From NCBI GenBank assembly GCA_020726505.1, contig JAHLEZ010000013.1:868001-932000 (forward strand): a DNA stretch of 64,000 nt. The letters are read 5' to 3'. The DNA comes from Leptodontidium sp. MPI-SDFR-AT-0119. Its lineage: Eukaryota; Ascomycota; Leotiomycetes; Helotiales; Leptodontidiaceae. Positions 20,722 to 31,886 of the stretch are shown piece after piece (position 1 is the stretch's first letter; each line of letters begins with the position of its first letter). Made by a program: the position numbers and the translations under genes. The notes under the pieces are model-generated. The model was not told the DNA's origin. It saw only the letters and a list, made by a program, of their open reading frames with translations, and did not search any database.

Positions 20722-21965
20722 TCACCGACGAGGAATCTGAGGATACATCTGATTCGCAGCTGTATTGTACGGCATTGCAGAAAGCCCGCCTCCTCCTATC
20801 CTTCCAGTCGCAAGATCAAAACCATTCAAAGGCGTTGGATACAGGTTATAGGGAGCGAGTACTCTCATAGGACTAGGTCTATGCAAAAGGTCTAGGTCGA
20901 TTCATTGGATTCATCCTCCTCGGATCCATCATCTGGCGCTGAGGACCTAGAGGAGAGCCAAAACCAAACAAAGGACCCCGTCGTCGGACATCACGTCCAA
21001 CGCCTGCGATGGGAAACCCTCCATTGTACATCCCCATTCCGATATCCTCGCCATATATTTGAATGGGTCCACCAACAAGAGGCCCGCCTCTTCCCCTGCG
21101 ACATGGACACCATGTATCGCCAGCCTAGGGAGCTCCACACCGATAGCAGAACTCGCGCCCTCAATTACATCTAGCAAAATTGTTTCAATCAGCCTAGAAG
21201 AGACATTCGTACATACACTACAGCTTGCAACTTTCAAGACTTGATATATGGACTTAGATGAATGGATGAGGAGACCCAAGTACTGTATTCACTGTATATG
21301 CTAACACCCATCAATCTTTTCAATCCCCTCTCCACACTCCGGACATCTCATCCACCCCTTCCTCTCCAGCGTCTTCAACGTAGCCTTCAACGCCTCGTTG
21401 TCCGAACACTGCCTTCCCTGATGTTCAGGCGCCTTACATCTCAAACAAAGTATTCCTCCCGCATTCCAGACAACTCGCTCTCTTCCTATCAACACTATCT
21501 GGGGGTATGAACGCGTTGCAGTTCTTCCTCGAGCAATACACTCGTTACTTGGCACTTGTATCCCACTCGATCCTCTTCTTCTCGTACCGCTTCCGCGTAT
21601 CTCGGTCGAGGTGCTCGCGGGCTGCTGTCAGGGAGATCTGCGAACAGCATTTTGGGGGGTAGCTTGATTCTTGACAGGTGGCTAGGTTGAACATCCGTGT
21701 GGTGCAGGAGGAGCAGTAGTAGTGACCGCAGGCTAGACGCATCATTTCGTGGGCTGGGAGGTCGTCTGCACATGCAAGGCGTGATCTTATTTTGGCAGGT
21801 TCGGGTGTTGAATCTCGGTCTTTGTGTGGAGGTTCGTGATTCTTGTGTCTGTATGCTAGTTTCGAAGGGTTTCGCCCTACTACCGCCATTAAGGACCCAG
21901 CCTCGTCTTTTTAGTTCCTGCTTCAAAGCCAGCCCATGATTATTCTCGAGCTTATTTTGGCTCAT
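20722..21965 (-). pseudogene. RBR-type (RING-IBR-RING) E3 ligase pseudogene
   Basis: Recognisable pieces in order on the minus strand are RING1 (HEMMRLACGHYYCSSC), an IBR piece (CLRCKAPEHQGRQCSDNEAL), the start of RING2 (GWMRCPECGEGIEKIDGC) and its end (REFCYRCGAP), then a Pro/Gly/Arg-rich tail. The pieces sit in different frames. Breaks seen are TAA at 21545-21547, a frame change near 21440-21480, TGA at 21161-21163, TAG at 21125-21127, and a one-base frame change near 20880. The expected first Cys of RING1 is Arg. The TAG at 21125 falls where Trp is likely, a G-to-A change as RIP would give. RBR proteins ligate ubiquitin through a RING2 Cys; this copy cannot make a full protein. An intact relative lies directly upstream on the same strand. 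Confidence 0.8.
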
Positions 21966-22007
21966 GAATGGAAATTTATCTGTGAGGGTACGCTGTTTTT
22001 CTAGCAC

Positions 22008-22612
22008 ATCGTGGAGAAAAAGGCTTCTTCGCTGGGTGGAATCTTGCAGTCATGGAATTGAGGACGGAGGGGACTAGTATTGACAAAACGCGGGGAATAA
22101 CATCCGATTTTACTGCTGTAGGTGAGTTGATCGGATGTGTGCTGTACATAACCAACACATGCGCAATCACGGATCATGAGGTGCAAGAAAGTAAAGTGTC
22201 AAAATGACTGCATTGATAACGAGCCTAGGTAAGGCGAACGCCTGCAAGGAAAATACCGTGGCTCAAATGACCATTCGCTTCGAGTGTCATAACAAAGGAT
22301 CAGCTCCTAGAGAGGCGAGAACGATTGCAGATCAATATTAAAGTCCGTTCAAAGTCGTGGCGATTCAGAACCTCCAACTTGACAGTTGCCAAGTATCGAG
22401 TCTTATCCACACTGATGGAAAGTTGAAAAAGAAAACTTAGTAAACGAATAACAAGGGCCTCAGCACGCGGAGTTATGCTACTGTACCAAGCATTGTGTTG
22501 AGGTCCAGTTGACATCGTGAAGTTTTCAAGTGGCTGTCAAACATCATCAGCTGAGTTTCGAAAGGAGATGTACTGTGGGACCTTACGGGCTCATTTTGTG
22601 AATCCTTTGCAT
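22008..22612. other. Spacer between the two RBR copies
   Basis: About 600 bases between the intact gene stop and the pseudogene. Nothing recognised. Confidence 0.4.
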
Positions 22613-24093
22613 TCAGAGACGGTTTCTCCTGCACTGTCTGCAAAGAAGAATCTCACACCGAGTGCATCTGTAGATGAACTCAGGCATAGTATCGTGGCAC
22701 ATGTGGCACTCGTTGCGTCCCCGCATACTCTCGAACCAATAGTGTTCGCAGTTGTGATTGGCATGCAGCTGGTCCGCCATGTCCACGACATCTCTCAGAT
22801 TGGCAGGTCCAATGATACCATTTGCTCGGTTTCGGGCCAGGACGGCTTCATTGGCACGCTCGTAGAGTCGGTCTTGGTCCCACTGAGGGCATCGGCATTT
22901 CTTCCAGGGATGGGCGCCACAGCGATAGCAGAATTGCATCTTGCAGATACAGCTAGAGCAGAGTCAGCATTTCATGGCCATTAAAAACATTGAAACAGTG
23001 AACCTACGACATATGGAAACAACCATGTGTAAGCTCTACCATTCTATGACAGCCAGGGCATCGAATCCAGCCAGCTCTCAGCGCCAACGCCTGGAGTTGC
23101 TTTCCAGCCTCATCTTCGGGGCAGTCTCCTTTGTGCGAAGCATTCTTGCACTTGGTGCAAGTTGTGGCTTGACAGGTAGAGCAGCGGGCCAGGTTCTCGC
23201 CGACAAGCATCTCTGGGGACAGGAAGGTTTCGCATCCACGGCCAGAGCAGTAGACTCTGTTTGTAGTTCCGTACTCAACGCCCTTTGCAAGAAAGGTGGC
23301 TTTGATTTCAGGGGTCAGACGGGCGCCCAGAATCGCAATAGGGATGGGCTTCTTGCAGCAACGGGGAGGATAGAGCTCTTCATCGCGGAAGGAGTGAGTG
23401 AACAGTTCAAGAAGACAGTCCAAGCAGTATTTTTCCTTGCAAGGGAGAGTTACGAGATCGCGGGCCACGAACTTGTCTTCGCAGACGGTGCATGGAATCC
23501 GAGGAACTGGTGGTGCTGGTGGAGCTACGGGAACAACAGCCACGGTGTTTGGTCGCGCGACGATGAGAGCAAGGGCGTTTGTCTGGTCGTTCGTAGTTCC
23601 GTCCGTAAGCAGTCTGACCTGTGCTGTTGGTGGTGTTAGTATGTGACTATGTGTGACACCTAACGTGGGTTAAGCAGAGATGATCATACCTGGGGCTTCA
23701 ATACGACGAGTATTGGTACCTGGAGTACTCTCGTCGACTGTGCCATTCGTGGGAGGACCAGCCTGGGCTATTGGTAGGATTAGCAATCTGCGCGCTCGAC
23801 CAGTCTGCGAGGAGGAATTTACCTGGGGCAGCAAAGCGGCGGGCATTGGCACGGGGAGCAACGTTGCGGGCAATAGCGATTGCATAGCGGCGATCTTGAA
23901 GGACAGAAGCAGTTCGTTGCATATCCTCCTCGAAGAGAAGCACGGCCATCAAACCAGGCAGTTGAGCAGCTTCGACGCGTCCTCCTGATTGCGTATTGAG
24001 AATCGACGACGTGATACTCTCACTATCATGCAATTGAAGCTGAACTATCAGTTGCGCCGAAGCATCGTCAATGCCATCAAATAATTGAGACAT
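22613..24093 (-). CDS. RBR-type E3 ubiquitin ligase
   Basis: Four exons are inferred: 24093-23823, 23767-23690, 23623-23008 and 22952-22613, giving about 434 residues; all junctions are GT-AG and keep frame. Start MSQLFDGIDDASAQLIVQLQ heads a helical segment seen in many fungal IBR proteins (ADLLFEEDMQ-type region, here LLFEEDMQRTASVLQDRRYA). RING1 begins at about residue 160 (CTVCEDKFVARDLVTLPC), the IBR has CSTCQATTCTKCKNASHKGDC, and RING2 has GWIRCPGCHRMVELTHGCFH then CICKMQFCYRCGAHPWKKC across the last intron. The Cys-His layout matches RING2 of RBR ligases, which forms a ubiquitin thioester; a second Cys-rich patch (CHMCHDTMPEF, CEILLCRQC) ends the protein. Substrate unknown. Such genes are multicopy in Leotiomycetes, consistent with the adjacent pseudogene. 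Confidence 0.85.
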
Positions 24094-27000
24094 CTTGAGG
24101 TTTTCAAGGAATTGAGATCGAAAGACCGAGATCGAATGTAGCAAGGAAGATCGAGCGCGCAGGGGCGAAAGCTCAGAGATGAAATGGTGTTGTGAGACCA
24201 GGAATGTTGGAGCGGGGTGGGAGGGGGTTGTTTGTTGACATTGTCACAGGACGACTTGTAGGCAGCCGTAGCGAGATGAATGTCATGTGCAATCAACACC
24301 ATCGCTTCGCCAACAGAAACAGATATTTCCTCTGAAATAAGGAACAGACTTTCTTTTGCGATTGCACCCAAGATATAGGAAGATCTGGGTCGAGTTCATG
24401 GCTTCAAAAGATACACCGTAACGTGATACCAAATGTTGACTTTAAGCAATGCGACAATGGGCATTGTTTGAAACTGGAAACAAGAAAAATATCGTTCAGA
24501 GATGCAAATAGAAGAAACCAATCACTCGCTGTGTTCCTCAAGATATAATGCAAAGACAAAGTTAACAATTCAAGGATCTTCAACAACCACCACCTTGCTT
24601 GATGTGACTTCTTAGTTACTAACAGTGCGGAGTAGACCTGATTCCAAGAGTAAAAGTTTTTGATGATTTCTGTAAATAAGCATCTGATCGTCACAACGAC
24701 CGTAACCCTTCCCTAGTCGACACAAATTCGGCGCCGATCATCCTAGAAACCAACCACACAATATACAAAGGCTGTCCAGAGCCAGCCCAAGGATAATATG
24801 TAGGTAGTAGCTGTAAATCTTCATGTCTAATTCATGGACAGTGACTTTTCTCACTCGAGCACATCCGGGTAAGCCTCCCCTAACCACAAGACGCAGTGAA
24901 AGCTGGAAGCCAGAATATGGAAATTAAGACTGACTGTGAAGCAAAAGCGAAACAAAACAAAACAACGCTTAACCGAGCCAGAAAGCCCATCTCACGTGAG
25001 TCGCCACCCCCTGAATTGAACGAAAAGCGCATCTCAACGATTTCCTTTCTCAAAATTTCAGAATTTCTAGCTTCCATAGTCGGAGCTTCTCGAAGTGGAA
25101 ATCAAGTCCCTTGAACCGAAGTTCCCATCGTACTACTGTACCTACAGGTACTCAAGCACCTACACCTACTTGCCTTCCTAGCTTACGCAGGCTCATCTTG
25201 ACCTCTTCTCACCACCTGGGAATATCCCGACTATTTCAGCTTGCCTAAATCTCGAAGTCCGCATCCAAAAAGGGGGTTCTCCATCAAACACCTCGTCATG
25301 TTGCCACGCCATCTGTACTTCGTATTTGGATGCTTTCGCATCGCCGTGTCCATCCTAGGCAAAATGGGAGACGACACCTGCAGCATCCAAGCCGCCTCAT
25401 CACTTTCAGCCTCAGTCCGCACACACTTCACTCACACGACCAGAATCTCCGTGCTTCCCCTTTCTCCACCACATCACACCCAACATTGCCGTATTGAATG
25501 CCGGCCTCGGTGATTTCCTTCATCTCGGATCCAGAACAATCACATGGCATCCCAACCTCCCGGGCTCCCTAACGTTTTCCCTCGCCACCACATCCACGTC
25601 TCTCTCTCACATCATCAGCCTCATCCAGACTCTGGGACCGATCTCAAATCTCGGGACTACCACGGCGTCCGGCAGTTCTCGTCTTGCCCCACTAGATTCC
25701 GATCACGATCCATCCATCCACTGATCCACCAAAGCTTCTAGCCCGAACACTAGAACAATTCCCGAAGCAGCTCATCTATCCACTTCCATGTGCCCTGTCT
25801 GGCTGTCTTCATCACCAGCGGCTCTGGCGGCTGGATCCTCGTCGTCTCATCAGCATTTGAGGGAGGGATCAGGTGGATCAATACCGTAATGAAATCATCG
25901 AAATTCCCTCATCCCAGACGCTCACCCCCACTAGACGCCAAGTCCAAGCCCTACCTTGTGACGACATTACGAGATATTTGCACTTTGCGGTCTGGACCAC
26001 ATGGAAGATCATTGGTAACGCCGAAAGAAGTTCTACTTGTCATTGTGCTGCTCTTCCTGCTGTAAGTAAAAGAGGAAGAATGGTCTAAATCGACTCGGTA
26101 AGTATTTCTTCGGACGGGTGGATAGAGGGAATGAAAATCCATCACAGACTTCGAGTTCCACCTCGGGCAAAATTAAAGCGGTGACCTGCTTGAAGCAGCC
26201 ACGCTTACCTGATTAACCATGCAGGGACCCGCGCCACACCTCGTCTCTTCCCTCTGCAAGCTGTTTGGTTCAAATAATGACATCCACATCCATGATCCAT
26301 CAACCACCATGGTGCAACCAATCAATCTGATCTGCGCTGATCGGGAGAACCCATTTCAACCGGCCAAGAAGCTAGAATGGCTTCGAGGAATGAGCGACTG
26401 TCACCGCTGTCACTTACGGCTTTGAAAAGTATCTCGATCTCCTTTTCTCCGTAGAGCAGAGCGAGATCGCATCTCGAACTGCCCTCTACGTCCGTAAAAC
26501 ATCATTGTCAGATCGATCAATGACAATAACCAACCTGCCCTCGTCTCGCTCAGCCCTGCTACCGCACCCCTACTATCCAAAACATACTTTCCACCGGCAA
26601 CAGTGCACCGAAACTCTATTTACCATTGCATACAGCAGCAAGCGAGAGACCCTCCTCTGTCGCATCGGACACAACACCGACACATGCTCTAGCACCTAGC
26701 AATAAAAGCAGCAGCAGCCATGACTCGCTAGTCTTTAGGACTTGGCCTCTTCCTCCTCGGAGTAGAGTAGACTGGAACGTCAACATCCTCCAAGCGGTCA
26801 CATTACTCAACTCTACAACGTTTCATCCCTCCCAACTCCGAAGCACGCGGTAATCTCGGAATTGGAGAGCCTCATACTGTACCGTGCACTTACTTGCAGC
26901 ACTTTGGACTCGGTACAAAACAGCACGAGGGATCAACAGTCCAGTACCGGGTACAGATGATATCCATCAATCACAAGGCCAACAAAAACAGACAGGTCAA

Positions 27001-27992
27001 CAATTACGCGAAAATTCTCGACGGCCAACATCCCATCCACTCCACTCCAGTGCTCCTCACTGCCCCCTCCCTCCATCCTCTCCACCAAACCCCCACCCAT
27101 ACACTTACAAGTACACTTACAGACGGCCCCTCAAAACAAACTTTCTTCTTCCAACTTCACACATCACCTTACCCGCCCTCTCATCTCCCTCCCACTCTTC
27201 CTGCCTCTGATCTCAGAAAATGACGACAACAATTATTACTCGTTATCTGCTTGCCTCGACAACCCCAAACAGCCATAAGACTTTCTATACAAAGGGCATC
27301 GATATCCATCCACGCATTCAGTACCGGTAATTCAACCCTCCTCCCTCCCCCAAATCTCCCATCAACTACCATCACCTAACATCACGGGGGAGAAAAAAAA
27401 TACAGGGGTACTCAACTCGTCAAGGTAAAAGATCACAAAATAGAGTTTCAGAGCTACATCACCCAGCATACCGTGCCACGGTAAATGAGTAAAGTGGGGG
27501 ACCCTCCCCTCCCTCCCTGTGCAGCTCATTCGTGAAATTGTGGAGTTCAGAATTTCGAAACCTTGATTTGATTTGTTCGAGTTTCCCTCGAAACTTCCCG
27601 AACGAGAGAGAGGACGGGAAAACTTACTTACTTACTGGAAACGTACGTGAACTGTGATGAAAGGACGACGAAAAGAGAGAGACATTGATAGGAAGGAAGG
27701 GCATGGATGCAAAGAAAAGGTGGAATGGGATAGGATGACATACTGTAAATTACTGTACTGTAATTTGTAAATAAGGAGGAGGGCGGCGGATGGTTCATTT
27801 AGCTGGCCCCCACTCTAGGTAGGTAGGTAAGAGGTCTGTATCTATTTACTTCCGGCGATTTGATTGATTAATAGCTCACCGACGCGGTATACAAATCCGG
27901 ATATCTACAAGTAAGTGAGACACCAAAGTAGGAAGTGGTAATGAAGTGAGTGAGTTGAGTGAGTGAGTGAGTGACATGGTCCATTCTTTACG

Positions 27993-28090
27993 AGTCAGTC
28001 AGTCAGTCAGTCAGTCAGTCAGCCAGTCAGTTAGTTAGCCGGTCAGTCAGTCAGTCAGTCAGTTAGTTAGTCGGTCAGTCAGTCAGTCAG
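27993..28090. repeat. AGTC tetranucleotide microsatellite
   Basis: About 24 units with AGTT and CGGT variants. Preceded within 20 bases by a GAGT array. A simple-sequence tract, not a CRISPR array: units are contiguous without spacers. Confidence 0.95.
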
Positions 28091-28378
28091 ATCAAATCAA
28101 ATCAATAAAATCACTCCTTTTCAATATTGCACTGTACTGTACTCTCGTTCACCCATCCATCTACTGATGTAATCTAATCTACAGTAGTAAAGTAAAAACT
28201 AGAATCTGTACTGTAATGTAGAACGAATCTTAATCCGATTAATAATCATACATACTACTACGTATTCATCCCACCAACCCATATCCATATCCATATCCAT
28301 GTCCATATCTGCGCCTCCAAATATGCGCGGGGACAGAGTTCAGCACCGGTACCGCTACCACTGTAATGCATGTGTGTG

Positions 28379-28380
<2 letters not shown>

Positions 28381-28419
<39 letters not shown>
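28381..28419. repeat. TG dinucleotide microsatellite
   Basis: Nineteen uninterrupted TG units, preceded by CATGTGTGTGCA. Confidence 0.95.
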
Positions 28420-28422
<3 letters not shown>

Positions 28423-29641
28423 GAATGTATGACATGACGTGTCGTGAGGTGATGCTCAATGTCAAGCTCGGTAGAAAGTCAATTCCCAGATCCCATCCTC
28501 ATGAACTGCAGCAAACTGCTGATCTCTTTATCTCTAGATAGGTATCTATCTGGGGCCCCGAGACATAAATTTACATGTGATTAAATCAATAAATCGATCA
28601 AGCACATGTCCAGATCCAGGTGGTTCGTCGGTTGGCCGGTCTTCATGTGAAAGCACGAGATTAAATGTCTTCATTTTTATTTTCCATCTCATTTCTGACT
28701 TAAAGTGCAATGGCAAAGATAAAAACCATTCAATCAATCAATCAATTTCATTGATCTCTTATAGAAAGTCTAATACTCCAGACAACTAGATACGTCTTGC
28801 ACTCTCCCCCTCCCCTCCACTCTCTCTTGCTGGCTAAAATAGACTTCTGACAAAAAACGCGATCTTCTCTTTGCAAAAAAGAAAAAGAAAGCAAACGTAG
28901 CAATAGACTTCTGACATCTGTGTAAAACAAAGAGAATCCCGTGTTTTTATCCACTCCTTTCTGCCTTTCCATTGCCCCGAGTTTTGCAATGTACTGCAGA
29001 TTCCCCATTCCCAGTATCTTGTTCCGATCTTCTCCAAACGAAGTAGACCAAGCTGCCAAGCAGAAGAGCAAAGCAGAGAACCAGATAGTGCTCTGACGTC
29101 CATACATATAAAAAAGCAAGTAAGGGGTCTATAAACACCACCTCCCCATTTAACGCCCCAACCATCTCAAAGGACAAATTAAAAACAAGAAAGCAAAGCA
29201 CATAGGAAATATCGAATCGAGTCGACTTGAATCCAGGAACTTTTGTTGTGTGAGGTGACGTGAACAGAAAGACAGGAATACCGCCAGGTTTGAATATTGA
29301 CCAGAGAAGAGTAGGTAAGGTTTTTGTTCAGGGAAATGTGGGGAGTTGTCGAGTACCATCAATCGTGTACGGGGGTTTTGGCCTCTAAGCTTCCTCCCAA
29401 GAATAGATACGTCGTCGTCAAAAACAAAGACAAAGCACCATTTCTCTCTATTTCCAGCCCAAAAAGTCTTTTCGTTCGTTCAAGCCCAATCAATCTATCC
29501 CGGGGTATTGTAATCTTGGACTCATGAATGAAATAACTCCGTCCCAATGCAAATTTTTTTGGAAGTAAAATAAACGAGGACGCCGGTGTTTGTGCTGATG
29601 CTGGAAAGAGAGCCGTGAAACGTGTAGCTGAATTCGGGAGG

Positions 29642-31886
29642 TTACATCATGCCCTCTTCGCCAATCCCTGGTAATCCAGGAACATTCATACCCAGTGGGC
29701 CTAGGCCGGCTGCAGCCATATGACTATTGAGCTTCAAGTCTGGATTGCAAGGGGGCGAATGTTGCTTATGCTGAATGTTCTGTCAGCCTCGGCTCCAGGG
29801 GATCAAAATGGAGTACTTACGTATTTCAACCCGTTCAAGTTCTTGTATCGCTTGCCACAAACGTCGCATTTGTAAGGCTTCTCCTTTTCCATGCCGAGTG
29901 TACCGGGATAAGGCGCCGATGTTTCTGGATTTACAATCGAAAATGTGCCATCGCCGTTTTCATGCAGTTGTTGAGTTTGATGGCCGTGGGTCTTGTGGTA
30001 TCTAAAGTCATGTTAGAAGTGATTCTTGTTGGTGGTTTCAAAATACTTACTTGAGACCATTTTGGTTCTTGTAGGCCTTTTCACAACCGATAACTGGACA
30101 CCTAAATGGCTTGTGTTCTTCTCCCATCATCATAGCGCCTTGAGGCATTGCATTCATTGCCATCATTTGCTGTTGTCGATAAGCTCGCATCAGCTCATCA
30201 TTGTTCCCGAATTGACCTTGTCCCAGACCAAACTGAGCGAATTGCTGCTGTAATCGTTGTTGGGTAAATCCGTTGGGGCTGTATAATCGTTTGGCTGGCT
30301 CATCTATACAAAGATCCAATGACAAGCTGTCAGATCCCATCCCAAATGGATAATTCATATTCGCCATGTTCATGTTCATGTTCATATTGTTCATGTTCAT
30401 TGGCATATTCGCAAACGAATCTTCCATCTCTCCTGCTGGTGTACCCGGTACCGAGGTATCAGGTGAGAATTGGTGTGACTGTTGTTGGATCGGTTGGGCA
30501 CTGAGCGTTGGGGTATTTACCGATGAAACCGTCGGATTGTTCTGGAAACCAAACCCTGCAGTAGCTGGGGTTGGCGGCTGGGATGTTCGAAGCCCCGAAT
30601 GTTGCATCCCACCTGAGTTCAGATTTAGATTTGGTCGTGGTTGTTGCCCAAAAAAGGATTGTTGTGCCATTTGGGGTTGTTGGTGCATCTGCACGGGGGT
30701 ATCTGGTGCGTTGTCCAAAGGTCCTACGGCATCGTCCATCTCCATATCTTCCACGCCATCCATGTCCTCCAACACTGGCTGTATATTCTTCTGAACCGGA
30801 GTTGAGGGCTGTGATTGCTGTTGCTGTCGCATCAGTTGAATCCCACCAACACTTGGTCCGCCTTGAGGCATCTGTAACCCAGGAGCTCGTGGGGGTTGTA
30901 ATGTTTGGTTTTGCTGTTGCTGGGCTTGCTGTTGAACCGCTGAAGCTGCCTGAGCCGCGATAGCTGCTTTGCTATTGGGAGTCGAGTTCTCTCTAGCCCT
31001 CGCCGCCGCAGAGGCCGTCCGCAGCGATTGCGGTGTTTGCTGTGCATGTGCTTCCTCATAATGTTGTAACAGATCGTGCAGAGTAGGCAGGGTTTGGCCA
31101 CAGCATGCGAAATCTCTCATGAAATTTGCTTCGAGCTTGGGAAGGTATGACGAAGAGTGGTAGGATGGTGACTGATAAGGAAACGGCGAAGTGCCGGCCA
31201 TAATGATGCTAAAGACAGTCAGTGTCTTGCCAAAGAGCGGTGGCGCACGAGCAACAAAGGTGACTCGAGCCTCGAAGGGGAGACAAAGAGGTGCCATAGT
31301 CTACAAAGTCGTAGATAAAGACTTACTCGTCTCTAATCCAGCTTCCAACGGAAACGCCTCCCCAGCTCATGCCTTGTACCAGGCTCCCAGCCAAACTTTC
31401 CCGCCGCGGCCTACCATCTGCATTTCTATTTGGATTGTTCATGGAGATGGGCTTCGCGCCTGCAAAGGAGTCCTGCCGGCCTCTGCCCATCCCATTCTCA
31501 AAGTTGTTGCCGCTGCTCATCATGGCGGAGGTACGCGAGTCGGTATCGAGGAAGTTGGTGGTGGGCTTGATGCCGACGCCTTGCGATGACGGGGAAGAAG
31601 ATGCGTTTCTCGTTGGTGTGGCGATGTCGATGGGAGAGGTCATCTGCATCGTAAAAGCGTCGCTCTCGATATTGTCGTTGTTGGGAGTGGGTGGTTGGTT
31701 GTTGGAGAAGGGTGAACTTGCATTCGAGTCGACGTCGATAAAGTGACCGATAGTAGTAGTGGTGGTGGTGGTGCTGCTTGTACTATGGAGGGTTGGCGGC
31801 GATGACAGGCCGGCTTGTGCCTCTGCCTCTGGTTCCTTTGGTGCACTGGCGCTAAACTTGGCTAACCAATCGTTCAGCCCTCCCAT
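29642..31886 (-). CDS. SFP1: Split-finger C2H2 transcription factor, Sfp1 orthologue
   Basis: Four exons are inferred: 31886-31327, 31208-30051, 30001-29821 and 29770-29642, about 675 residues. The N-terminal finger-like motif FACCGQTLPTLHDLLQHYEE and two C-terminal C2H2 fingers, FRCPVIGCEKAYKNQNGLKY and YKCDVCGKRYKNLNGLKYHK, separated by a long insert, are the signature of Sfp1, the TORC1-linked nuclear regulator of ribosome biogenesis and cell size in yeast. Introns interrupt finger 2 just after GLK and the last finger before the His pair. The middle is Gln/Pro/Met-rich, with an Asn-Met tract from an ATGTTC hexamer near 30363-30410. The start ATG follows a leader without upstream in-frame codons. 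Neighbouring intergenic DNA is unusually long on both sides, as often seen for regulators. Confidence 0.9.

Larger units (their letters stand above)
24094..29641. other. 5.5-kb stretch without a supportable gene
   Basis: No frame shows domain-like sequence on either strand. C-rich third positions make 25494-25724 look faintly coding, but it starts at TTG and has no recognised content. From 27.0 kb onward, simple repeats dominate: GAGT runs (27945-27975), AGTC runs (27993-28090), (TG)19 (28381-28419) and TACTGTA-type words. It lies downstream of the Sfp1-like gene, so it may hold its long 3-prime UTR or an unannotated noncoding RNA. Confidence 0.5.

Noticed and set aside
25494..25724. Open frame with C-rich third positions
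   Set aside because: Starts at TTG, has no domain content and no convincing splice partner; composition alone is not enough.
27993..28090. CRISPR-like regular repetition
   Set aside because: It is an uninterrupted AGTC microsatellite in a fungal genome; there are no spacers.
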